Assembly (NCBI GenBank): GCA_025358235.1 | Contig: JANYKH010000179.1 | Coordinates: 1-13,457, forward strand | Origin: Chloroflexota bacterium | GTDB lineage: Bacteria > Chloroflexota > Dehalococcoidia > Dehalococcoidales > RBG-16-60-22 | Direction of reading: 5' to 3' | Length of the DNA: 13,457 bases | Shown here: positions 7,455 to 13,457 of the stretch, one piece after another | How positions within the stretch are numbered: the first letter of the stretch is position 1 | How the letters are laid out: the number at the start of each line of letters is the position of its first letter | The notes under the pieces: generated by a model | Told to the model about the DNA's origin: nothing | The model's database searches: none | The model's input: only the letters and a program-made list of their open reading frames with translations | Translations under genes and position numbers: made by a program

Positions 7455-8120
7455 TTGCTTAAAGCAGATTTACATATCCACAGTCATTACTCGATGGACT
7501 CCACTTCGCCGATCGATAAAATTATTGAGCGCTGCAAGAAGCTGGGTATTAACTGCGTCGCCATAGCGGATCACGGTACGGTTGCCGGCGGGCTAGCTAT
7601 GAAGAAGAAAGCGCCGTTCAGAGTAATCGTCGCCGAGGAAATACTTACCACACGCGGCGAAATCATGGGGATGTTTCTGAAAGAGACCATTCCCAGCGGC
7701 ATGTCGGTTCAGGACAGTATCGATGCCATCAGATCGCAGGGCGGGCTGGTTTGCATACCACACCCCTTTGATAGCGTCCGCAGTTCGGCGGTAGGCGGGA
7801 AAGTGCTGGAAGAATTCGTCTCTCAAATTGACGTAATTGAAGTTTTTAATGCCCGCAACCCCTTCCCCAGGAACAACTCCAAAGCTCTGGAATTTGCCCA
7901 GGTTCACGGGAAGGCCGGCAGCGCAGGCAGCGATGCTCATACTATAGTCGAAATCGGGAACGCTTTCGTCGAGTTTCCTGAATTCGATACTAAAGAGGAA
8001 TTCTCGTTGGCTTTGAAATCCGGTAAAATTACCGGCCGTCAGACAAATTACTTAACCCATATCGCCAGTTCGTTTGCCAAATTAAAAGCGGTGTTCGGCA
8101 AAAAAGAAAGCGAGGAATAA
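7455..8120 (+). CDS. PHP-domain metal-dependent phosphoesterase (221 aa)
   Basis: The polymerase and histidinol phosphatase (PHP) fold binds two or three metal ions and hydrolyses phosphoesters. Ligand motifs seen are DLHIHSHYS (D5, H7, H9), ADHGT (D39, H40), a Glu in VAEE (E61/E62), IPHPFD (H103) and GSDAH (D160, H162), in the family's order. Length fits a free-standing PHP protein of the YciV/TrpH-like type rather than a polymerase domain or HisJ-type HisK. Substrates of this group range from 3'-phosphoadenosine phosphate and short RNAs to unknown ones, so none is assigned. The TTG start 15 nt after the peptidase stop is chosen from the SD. Its TAA is directly followed by the ATG of the formyltransferase, suggesting coupled production. 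Confidence 0.85.
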   Translation: MLKADLHIHSHYSMDSTSPIDKIIERCKKLGINCVAIADHGTVAGGLAMKKKAPFRVIVAEEILTTRGEIMGMFLKETIPSGMSVQDSIDAIRSQGGLVCIPHPFDSVRSSAVGGKVLEEFVSQIDVIEVFNARNPFPRNNSKALEFAQVHGKAGSAGSDAHTIVEIGNAFVEFPEFDTKEEFSLALKSGKITGRQTNYLTHIASSFAKLKAVFGKKESEE

Positions 8121-8966
8121 ATGTATCAACTCGGTTGGTTCACTTCAGCCAGAGGTCCCGGTTCCAGAGGGCTTTTTAAAACGGTCCATGACGATATTGT
8201 TACAGGAGAAATTCCCGCTAATATCGAATTCGTTTTTTGCTCCCGGGGTTTCGGCGAGTCTGAAGCCACAGATTTTACTCTTAATATGATGAAGTCCCTC
8301 GGCATTCAGGTAATCCCTTTTTCCGTCAAGAATTTCAAAGCTGACCACTCCACCACCCTGAACCCCGCCGGCAGCTTGCCCCAGTGGCGCCAGGATTACG
8401 ACCGCGAAGTCATACTGCTCTTGAAGGAATATGACCCGGACCTGTGCATCATGGCCGGTTACATGCTGATTGTCAGCGCAGAAATGTGCCGCAAATACAA
8501 CTTTTTGAACATCCACCCCGCCACCCCCACCGGTCCGAAAGGCACCTGGCAGGAAGTAATATGGGAACTCATCGCCACGCGGGCAAAGGAAAGTGGCGTC
8601 ATGGCACACCTGGTAACCCCAGATCTGGACCGCGGGCCCTGTGTGAGCTACTGCACTTTCCCCATTGACACAATGGAGTTTACTCCCCTCTGGGCGGAGC
8701 TTGGTGGGCATACTCTGGATGAAATTAAATCGTCACAGGGTGAAGAATTCCCTTTGTTTAAGTTGATCAGGAAACACGGTGTTGAGCGTGAAGGAATTCT
8801 GCTGGCCGCCACTATCAAGGCCTTCGCGGAAGAAAAAATCATGATAAGACCGGATAAACAGGTCGTTGATGAGCAAGGGCTTCTGATAAAAGGCTATGAT
8901 CTGACTGCTGAAGTTAACAGCAAGTTGGCCCGCCCGTTACCACGACACGGGAAAGCACCTGGTTAG
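8121..8966 (+). CDS. PurN-like formyltransferase family protein (281 aa)
   Basis: The fold is that of formyl transferases using N10-formyl-tetrahydrofolate (PurN, Fmt, ArnA). The catalytic triad is visible: N130 and H132 in NIHP, and D170 in TPDLDRGP, corresponding to N106, H108 and D144 of E. coli PurN. The loop after the His differs: PurN and Fmt have SLLP and a Gly-containing turn, whereas here ATPTGPKGTWQ (134-144) is followed by a helix. The protein also has a C-terminal extension of about 80 residues beyond the PurN core. It is thus a relative of glycinamide ribonucleotide transformylase, but its acceptor is uncertain. SD GAGGA (8112-8116) lies at the end of the PHP gene. The final 53 bp overlap the end of hemW on the opposite strand. 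Confidence 0.8.
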   Translation: MYQLGWFTSARGPGSRGLFKTVHDDIVTGEIPANIEFVFCSRGFGESEATDFTLNMMKSLGIQVIPFSVKNFKADHSTTLNPAGSLPQWRQDYDREVILLLKEYDPDLCIMAGYMLIVSAEMCRKYNFLNIHPATPTGPKGTWQEVIWELIATRAKESGVMAHLVTPDLDRGPCVSYCTFPIDTMEFTPLWAELGGHTLDEIKSSQGEEFPLFKLIRKHGVEREGILLAATIKAFAEEKIMIRPDKQVVDEQGLLIKGYDLTAEVNSKLARPLPRHGKAPG

Positions 8967-10041
8967 CGGTCATTACCATTTTCCCTGGCAGAATATACCT
9001 GGTCCCCGTTTTCTCCAGCAGGCCTTCTTCGACCAGTTTTTCTAAACGTTGCCTTAGCCCGATTACGTTTTCAGGGGAGAACCTTTCGGCCATGGCAGCA
9101 CAATCTAATCCTTCTTCGAGTAACCTTAGGCGAAGCATTGCTTCTTCCCCGGCCTTGGCTGCAGGATCCAGGTCTTCGATGTCGCTAATCTGTCCGCTGG
9201 GATTACCGATGTAAGCCGTCAAATCTGAATTGTTGCGAAACCGTCTGCCGTTCATGTGCGAAGCTGCAGCTGGGCCCAGCCCCAAATATTCCCCACCATG
9301 CCAATAATTGAGGTTGTGCCTTGACTCAAAACCGGGACGGGCAAAGTTGGAAATCTCATAGTGTACAAAACCGGTCTTCTTCAGAAAAGCACAGGTTCTT
9401 TCAAACAACTCCGCCTGCCGGTCGTCGGTTGGTAGGTTAGCCGGTGGATTAACCGCCAAAGGCGTGCCTTCTTCAATCGACAGACAATATGCTGAGATGT
9501 GCTCCAATCGCATGCTCAGCAGCTGGTCCAGCGTTCTCTTGAGTGATGTCCAATCCTGCCCCGGAAGGCCGATAATCACATCTGCTGAAACATTTGTGAA
9601 ACCGGCGGTTCGGATGTCATTCAGCGCCTTGATGGCCCGCTGGGAGTCGTGGATACGTCCCACGCTTTCCAGTTCCGTATCTGAGAGGGATTGCACCCCC
9701 ACTGAAACGCGGTTGAATCCGGCGCTCATTGCAGCATCCAGGAATTCCTTCGTCGCGGATTCAGGATTAACTTCAATAGTCGCTTCGCCAAGAGATGAGA
9801 GGTTAAAATAGCCGCGCAGGCTGCCCATCAGGTCGCTGAGATTTTGCGGTCCGAGGAGACTGGGCGTGCCGCCGCCGACGTATAAGGTTTGGAAATGTTT
9901 GCCCTGATGGACATGAGCTTCGGCGGTAACGGCTTTAATGTAGGCGGGGATAAGGTTTTCGCGTTGGGGTAGGGAGTAGAAATCGCAGTAACGGCATTTG
10001 CGGGCGCAAAAGGGGACATGTACATACAGCCCTGCCGTCAA
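8914..10041 (-). CDS. hemW: Radical SAM family haem chaperone HemW (375 aa)
   Basis: HemW is a radical SAM protein related to oxygen-independent coproporphyrinogen III oxidase; characterised members bind haem and deliver it to respiratory enzymes. Seen are the LYVHVPFC start, the CxxxCxxC cluster motif with C12, C16 and C19 followed by DFY (no fourth Cys, unlike HemN), the GGGTPS motif at about 56-61, HNLNYW in the middle region and a HemN C-terminal domain ending near QVLSR. I placed the start at TTG 10041, which overlaps the lepA stop (ATTGA) and has GGAGG seven nt upstream; the longer open frame reaching 10179 lies in lepA and adds a low-complexity leader absent from the family. Function was formerly annotated as HemN, and a dehydrogenase role is unlikely. 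Confidence 0.92.
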   Translation of the reverse strand: MTAGLYVHVPFCARKCRYCDFYSLPQRENLIPAYIKAVTAEAHVHQGKHFQTLYVGGGTPSLLGPQNLSDLMGSLRGYFNLSSLGEATIEVNPESATKEFLDAAMSAGFNRVSVGVQSLSDTELESVGRIHDSQRAIKALNDIRTAGFTNVSADVIIGLPGQDWTSLKRTLDQLLSMRLEHISAYCLSIEEGTPLAVNPPANLPTDDRQAELFERTCAFLKKTGFVHYEISNFARPGFESRHNLNYWHGGEYLGLGPAAASHMNGRRFRNNSDLTAYIGNPSGQISDIEDLDPAAKAGEEAMLRLRLLEEGLDCAAMAERFSPENVIGLRQRLEKLVEEGLLEKTGTRYILPGKMVMTANQVLSRVVVTGGPTCC

Positions 10042-11834
10042 TGCTCTTCCTCCATCTTCAAAAGCGCCAGGAAGGCGTCTTGCGGTATCTGTACCGAGCC
10101 GACCATCTTCATTTTTTTCTTGCCCTCGGCCTGTTTTTCCAGCAGCTTGCGCTTGCGGCTGATATCGCCGCCGTAGCACTTGGATAGCACATCTTTGCGT
10201 ATGGCAACAATGTCTTCACGGGCTATAACCTTCCCGCCGATGGCCGCCTGGATGGGGATTTCAAACATCTGGCGTGGAATGAGTTTGCGCAGCCGGTGAA
10301 CCAGATCGCGGGCCCTGGGCACCGCCATGGTGCGTTCGGAAATATAGGAAAGGGCGTCTACCTTGTCGCCGTGGACCAGAATATCAACTTTTACCAGGTC
10401 GCTCTGGCGGTAGCCGGTGAAATCATAGTCCATGCTGGCGTAGCCCCGGCTAATGCTTTTCAGTGTATCGTAATAGCCGGTTATGGTCTCAGCCAGAGGA
10501 AAATCGTAAGTTAACATAATGCGGCGCATGTCCGGGTGTTCCATGGTTATCATCTTGCCGCGTTTTTCCTCGGAAAGTGCCATCACGGGCCCGACAAATT
10601 CTTTGGGCACAATAATATGTGCCTGGACAATCGGTTCCTCAATATGGTCAATATGGTTGGGCTCGGGGAACTTGGAGGGATTATCTATCAGGTGTTCCAC
10701 GCCGTCCCGCGTGACGACTTTGTAGATCGTTGACGGCATTGTGGCAATGATTTCCTGTCCATACTCTCGTTTAAGCCGTTCCAGGGTAATTTCCATGTGC
10801 AACATGCCCAGCAGTCCCAGGCGGTAACCGTGTCCAAGAGCCGCTGAACTTTCTTTTTCGAAGACGATGGCGGAGTCGTTGAGTTGAAGCTTCTCAAGAG
10901 CCGCGCCTAGCTTGCCATATTCATTGGTATTGAGCGGGTAGATGCCGCAGAAGACCATCGGCCGCGCCTCGCGGAAACCGGGAATTGCCGGGGTATCCGG
11001 CAGGTCAGGTGAAACAAATGTATCACCGACATGGATATCACCAACATCGCGCATCACGGCGCCGATGTAGCCCACCATTCCGGCTTCCAGTTGGGTTGCC
11101 GGAACCATGCCCGGGCTGAAATAGCCGACTTCAGTTACTTCATAACTCTTACCGGTGGATTTGGCCATGATTTTCGTGCCGATTTTGACTGTTCCGGAAA
11201 ATACCCGGATGTGGGGAATGACACCCTTGTATGTATCGTACATTGAATCGAAGACAAGGCACTGGAGAGGGCCGTTAACGTCAGATTCGGGCGGGGGCAC
11301 GTTAGCTACCACCGATTCAAGCACTTCGATGATCCCGGTTCCGGCCTTAGCTGAAATTAAGAGGGCGTTATCGGCGGGAATGCCCAGCATATCGGAAAGT
11401 TGCTTTTTAGATTCATCGATCAGTGCATTGGGAAGATCGATTTTATTAATCACCGGGATGATTTCCAGCCCGGCATCTATTGCCAAATATGCATTGGCTA
11501 CCGTCTGGGCTTCAACTCCCTGTGATGCGTCTACCAGTAACAATGCGCCTTCGCATGCTTTCAGACTGCGTGAAACTTCGTAGTTAAAATCGACGTGTCC
11601 AGGGGTATCGATCAGGTTAAGGATATAGTCCTGTCCGTCTTTCGCCTTATACGGAATCCGCACGGATTTGGCCTTGATCGTTATTCCGCGCTCTCGCTCG
11701 AGTTCCATGTTGTTGAGAAATTGCTGGTTGTTCTTGGTGTGGAGAACGTCAGTGAGTTCCAGAATGCGGTCAGCCAGAGTGGATTTGCCGTGGGCAATAT
11801 GCGCCACGATACAGAAATTTCTTACGTTTATCAT
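10038..11834 (-). CDS. lepA: Elongation factor 4 (LepA), translational GTPase (598 aa)
   Basis: LepA/EF4 is a ribosome-binding GTPase affecting translation initiation or back-translocation. G motifs with the start at 11834: P-loop AHIAHGKST (11-19), switch I RERGIT (47-52), DTPGH (76-80) and NKID (130-133). The LepA signature KLQLND and the LepA-specific C-terminal domain (IPRQMFEIPIQAAIGGK, then CYGGDISRKRKLLEKQ) are clear, and the length is standard. Upstream in-frame ATGs at 11906 and 11852 would add 24 or 6 residues; I prefer 11834 because it gives the family's usual NVRNFCI start and a promoter lies just before it. Odd: residue 14 is Ala where the family has Asp. It is followed by, and coupled to, hemW, an order common in bacteria. 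Confidence 0.96.
   Translation of the reverse strand: MINVRNFCIVAHIAHGKSTLADRILELTDVLHTKNNQQFLNNMELERERGITIKAKSVRIPYKAKDGQDYILNLIDTPGHVDFNYEVSRSLKACEGALLLVDASQGVEAQTVANAYLAIDAGLEIIPVINKIDLPNALIDESKKQLSDMLGIPADNALLISAKAGTGIIEVLESVVANVPPPESDVNGPLQCLVFDSMYDTYKGVIPHIRVFSGTVKIGTKIMAKSTGKSYEVTEVGYFSPGMVPATQLEAGMVGYIGAVMRDVGDIHVGDTFVSPDLPDTPAIPGFREARPMVFCGIYPLNTNEYGKLGAALEKLQLNDSAIVFEKESSAALGHGYRLGLLGMLHMEITLERLKREYGQEIIATMPSTIYKVVTRDGVEHLIDNPSKFPEPNHIDHIEEPIVQAHIIVPKEFVGPVMALSEEKRGKMITMEHPDMRRIMLTYDFPLAETITGYYDTLKSISRGYASMDYDFTGYRQSDLVKVDILVHGDKVDALSYISERTMAVPRARDLVHRLRKLIPRQMFEIPIQAAIGGKVIAREDIVAIRKDVLSKCYGGDISRKRKLLEKQAEGKKKMKMVGSVQIPQDAFLALLKMEEEH
10049..10053 (-). promoter_or_regulatory. SD for hemW inside lepA, fixing a TTG start
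   Basis: Minus strand GGAGG lies within the last codons of lepA, seven nt before TTG 10041. The start and the lepA TGA share bases (TTGA), an arrangement typical of translational coupling. Confidence 0.7.
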
Positions 11835-11842
11835 CTGGTCTA

Positions 11843-11871
11843 ATAGTAACATGCCAGCTTTGGATGGGCAA
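11843..11871 (-). promoter_or_regulatory. Sigma70-type promoter of lepA-hemW
   Basis: On the minus strand TTGCCC (11866-11871), a 17-bp spacer and TACTAT (11843-11848), followed by 8 nt and ATG 11834. Each hexamer matches consensus at four of six positions. The expected transcript has a leader of only one or two nt, which supports ATG 11834 as the start and excludes the ATGs at 11852 and 11906 for this transcript. Confidence 0.5.
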
Positions 11872-11904
11872 GCAGAACGGTCAACGGCTGTCAAAGACTT
11901 TGCC

Positions 11905-11957
11905 ATTTAAGTATTGTTACGCATGGAAGCCAAATCATCACCATGACATACTTAAAT
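11905..11957. repeat. Exact 10-bp inverted repeat with 33-bp centre
   Basis: ATTTAAGTAT at 11905-11914 is the exact reverse complement of ATACTTAAAT at 11948-11957. It lies upstream of the lepA promoter. It could be a regulator-binding pair, a DNA hairpin or the scar of a small element; neighbouring bases do not extend the match. Confidence 0.55.
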
Positions 11958-12144
11958 TACGAAACCTGTTCCAAAGAAATTGATGCCCGTCCCGTGAGGG
12001 TTAGATGTTGTTGATGTTGCGGTGGCGTCGGGCGGAATCGCCGGTTTGACCGCGGCCGCGCTACTGAAAATTTGGGGGGATGATTGGGGGATGTTGAATC
12101 AGATCGTGATGCCCGGGGTATCAGCGGTAATACCCCTGCTTTAA
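11943..12144 (+). pseudogene. Possible frameshifted gene remnant
   Basis: An ATG at 11943 opens a frame of 23 codons ending at TGA 12014. Overlapping it, frame +1 is open from 11998 to TAA 12144 with a coding-like, G-first codon pattern and translates to a segment including DVAVASGGIAGLTAAALLK (12013-12069), which resembles the dinucleotide-binding turn of FAD proteins (usually GxGxxG) with the first Gly replaced. Joined by one frameshift, the two make about 66 residues. No start codon opens the second frame and no SD was seen before it. This could be decayed coding DNA or chance. Confidence 0.2.
12115..12136. repeat. Hairpin GGGGTAT-N8-ATACCCC
   Basis: A perfect 7-bp inverted repeat (12115-12121 and 12130-12136) with an 8-nt loop, upstream of ku. 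There is no T-run after it on plus or minus strand, so it is not a standard terminator. It could be an operator or an RNA structure in a longer ku leader. Confidence 0.4.
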
Positions 12145-12243
12145 TACAGCGGCGCACGGTCTGATTTTTTATAATACTGTTGATATTACCTCACCGGGAA
12201 TAAAGAGTATTATAAGCATAATTAAACAGGGGGGTATTAAGAG

Positions 12244-13047
12244 ATGGCCAGAGCATTTTGGAATGGCGTTATCAGCTTCGGCATGGTTGTGATACCGGTA
12301 AGAATGTATGTCGCCACTGAAACCAAAACCCCTAATTTCCACATGCTCCACAAGAAATGTCATACCCGGCCCAAGCAGGTGCTGTTTTGCGAAACCGATA
12401 ACGAATACTTTTCCCGTAAAGATACCGTCAAAGGCTATGAATACGCTAAAAACCAATATGCATTACTGACCGATAACGACCTTGAAAAAATCCCTCTAAA
12501 AACCAGCCACACCATAGAGATTCTTGGTTTTGTTAAATCTGCAGAGATAGATCCGTCATTTTACAATGATACCCACTATCTGGAACCGGAAGATGTAAGC
12601 GCCAAGCCCTACGCGCTCTTGAGACAGGCGCTGGTCAAGGCCGAACGGGTTGGTGTGGCTAAGGCCACCTTTTCCCGCCGTGAGCACCTCTGTTGTGTTC
12701 GCCCTAAAGATAATATCATCGTATTGAACACGATGTATTACGCTGATGAGATACGTCCTGAGAGTGATATCAATGTCCCTGCACCGGAAATCAAACCGGA
12801 AGAACTTGACCTCGCTTCCTCATTGATCAACGCCATGGCTCGCACTTTCAAACCGGAACAGTACCACGATGATTACGCCGAGGCTTTGGAAAAGGTTGTC
12901 GCGGCCAAGGTACAGGGCGTAAAGATCGAAGCCCCCCAACCCCCCAGCATCGAAATTCCAGACCTTATGGCCGCGCTTCGTGCTAGTCTGGATGCCGCTA
13001 AAAGAGAACCGGAATATGCCTCAGTTGGCGCCAGAACCGGTAAATAG
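12244..13047 (+). CDS. ku: Non-homologous end-joining DNA-binding protein Ku (267 aa)
   Basis: Bacterial Ku forms a homodimeric ring on DNA ends and recruits a ligase, usually LigD. Family features: N-terminal WNGVISFGMVVIPVRMY (6-22), KGYEYAKNQY at 63-72, EILGF and YLEPED in the beta-barrel, TMYYADEIR near 170, the bridging helix region KPEELDLA, and QYHDDYAEALEKVV in the C-terminal core. It is close to the minimal length for bacterial Ku and lacks the long Lys-rich tail seen in some actinobacterial forms. C39, H40 and C49 in HKKCH...VLFC are not a feature of the M. tuberculosis protein. No ligase or polymerase gene lies in the window. Its stop is 7 bp from the end of the convergent gene. 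Confidence 0.95.
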   Translation: MARAFWNGVISFGMVVIPVRMYVATETKTPNFHMLHKKCHTRPKQVLFCETDNEYFSRKDTVKGYEYAKNQYALLTDNDLEKIPLKTSHTIEILGFVKSAEIDPSFYNDTHYLEPEDVSAKPYALLRQALVKAERVGVAKATFSRREHLCCVRPKDNIIVLNTMYYADEIRPESDINVPAPEIKPEELDLASSLINAMARTFKPEQYHDDYAEALEKVVAAKVQGVKIEAPQPPSIEIPDLMAALRASLDAAKREPEYASVGARTGK

Positions 13048-13054
13048 GGGGTTA

Positions 13055-13457
13055 TTAGGCGCTGGCGGGTCTGTTCTCGTTCACCACGAGACAGGTGATA
13101 TGTCGTCGGGATAAATGATCTTTGATGTAATTCAGGGCATCTGCATCACTGCCCGGCCGTGATAGTACCGCCAGCAGTGCCGGTCCGGATACCTTAGAAA
13201 CAGCCGCTGAAATTGCTGCGTTAGCCGGGTGTTTGGCCGCTTTTTCGCGAAAAGCTGTGTACTCAAATTTCAACAATGCTGAAAGTCTTTTTGAAGACTC
13301 TGAATCTGTCTGCTTCAGATATGAGATATTGCTGCGCAGACGCGTCACGTCTGTTGGCTGCAGGTAGCGCTGCTGCTGACTCTCCAGCGATATTTTGGAC
13401 ATCAGTTCCACGGTTATCTTGAGGGTGGCAGCGGGGTCCTGTGGAGCAATCGAAGAC
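13055..13457 (-). CDS. Unrecognised protein, C-terminal 133 residues, truncated by window edge
   Basis: The frame is open to the right edge, so the gene begins beyond it; the GTG at 13411 is just an internal Val codon candidate and I see no reason to call it a start. The visible part is mainly helical with many Ser, Lys and Leu, then a beta-alpha-beta ending: VSGPALLAVLS, an acidic helix DADALNYIKDHL and a strand ITCLVV, followed by a short tail. The SGPALLAVL turn recalls the C-terminal domain of GHMP kinases, but it lacks the usual Gly-x-Gly pair and I would not assign it. It converges on ku with a 7-bp gap and no terminator visible between. Confidence 0.65.
   Translation of the reverse strand, partial: SSIAPQDPAATLKITVELMSKISLESQQQRYLQPTDVTRLRSNISYLKQTDSESSKRLSALLKFEYTAFREKAAKHPANAAISAAVSKVSGPALLAVLSRPGSDADALNYIKDHLSRRHITCLVVNENRPASA

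Larger units (their letters stand above)
11835..12243. other. Intergenic region between divergent lepA and ku
   Basis: About 400 bp without a convincing gene, containing the lepA promoter, a 10-bp inverted repeat, a 7-bp hairpin, G-runs (12074-12079, 12086-12090), the tandem sequence GATGTTGTTGATGTTG (12004-12019), a possible gene remnant, and AT-rich DNA before ku with a perfect TATAAT at 12170-12175 that lacks a good -35 at 16-18 bp. Promoter for ku not assigned with confidence. The SD of ku may be AGGGGGG (12228-12234), nine nt before its ATG. Confidence 0.6.

Noticed and set aside
8145..8711. 188-aa minus-strand open frame
   Set aside because: Antisense to the formyltransferase whose triad is intact; no SD or family signature.
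10042..10179. Extended N-terminus of hemW
   Set aside because: These codons lie inside lepA, and read as low-complexity sequence absent from the HemW family. TTG 10041 has a good SD and the canonical N-terminus.
11835..11906. Longer lepA start at 11906 or 11852
   Set aside because: LepA usually begins a few residues before RNFCI, and the promoter at 11843-11871 starts the transcript downstream of both ATGs.
12115..12136. Rho-independent terminator
   Set aside because: The stem is followed by CTGCTTTAAT and not by a T-run; on the other strand no T-run follows either.
11957..12157. 66-aa minus-strand open frame
   Set aside because: Arg/Pro/Ser-rich low-complexity translation, no SD or motif; the opposite strand shows the better coding-like pattern.

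Overview
The window reads as chromosomal DNA of a free-living bacterium with about 50% GC. My best guess is the Chloroflexota, class Dehalococcoidia (Dehalogenimonas-like). This is inferred from the protein sequences and from the start sites: several promoters sit almost on top of start codons, GTG and TTG starts are common, and Shine-Dalgarno (SD) sequences occur mainly inside operons. I could not run a search, so the taxonomy is an inference.

Layout. (1) 9-1758, minus strand: two tandem secreted or surface-anchored glycoside hydrolase family 12 (GH12) paralogues, one a predicted lipoprotein and the other with a signal-anchor and a low-complexity linker. (2) 1843-2037, minus: a small unknown protein with a strong SD, divergent from the next block. 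(3) 2216-8966, plus: a tightly packed six-gene operon with gaps of 0-14 bp or small overlaps: dprA, topA, xerC, an M24 (aminopeptidase P-like) peptidase, a PHP-domain phosphoesterase and a PurN-like formyltransferase. The order dprA-topA-xerC resembles the Bacillus order (smf-topA-gid-codV) without the trmFO/gid gene. (4) 8914-11834, minus: lepA then hemW, translationally coupled and converging on the six-gene operon with a 53-bp tail-to-tail overlap. (5) 11835-12243: the largest non-coding stretch, with an exact 10-bp inverted repeat, a 7-bp hairpin and a possible gene remnant. (6) 12244-13047, plus: the NHEJ protein Ku, converging with (7) 13055 to the right edge, minus: the C-terminal part of an unrecognised protein.

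Functionally, most of the window is information processing: DNA uptake or recombination (DprA), supercoiling (TopA), chromosome dimer resolution (Xer), break repair (Ku), translation quality (LepA) and haem-related radical SAM chemistry (HemW). The accessory element is the GH12 pair.

I did not find an obvious new multi-gene system. The points most worth checking are the two GH12 genes (one with Asp replaced by Glu at a conserved active-site position), the Ala in place of Asp in the LepA P-loop, the repeated near-leaderless promoter design, the atypical loop in the formyltransferase, and the structured DNA between lepA and ku. No rRNA, tRNA, CRISPR array, insertion sequence or attachment site was seen.
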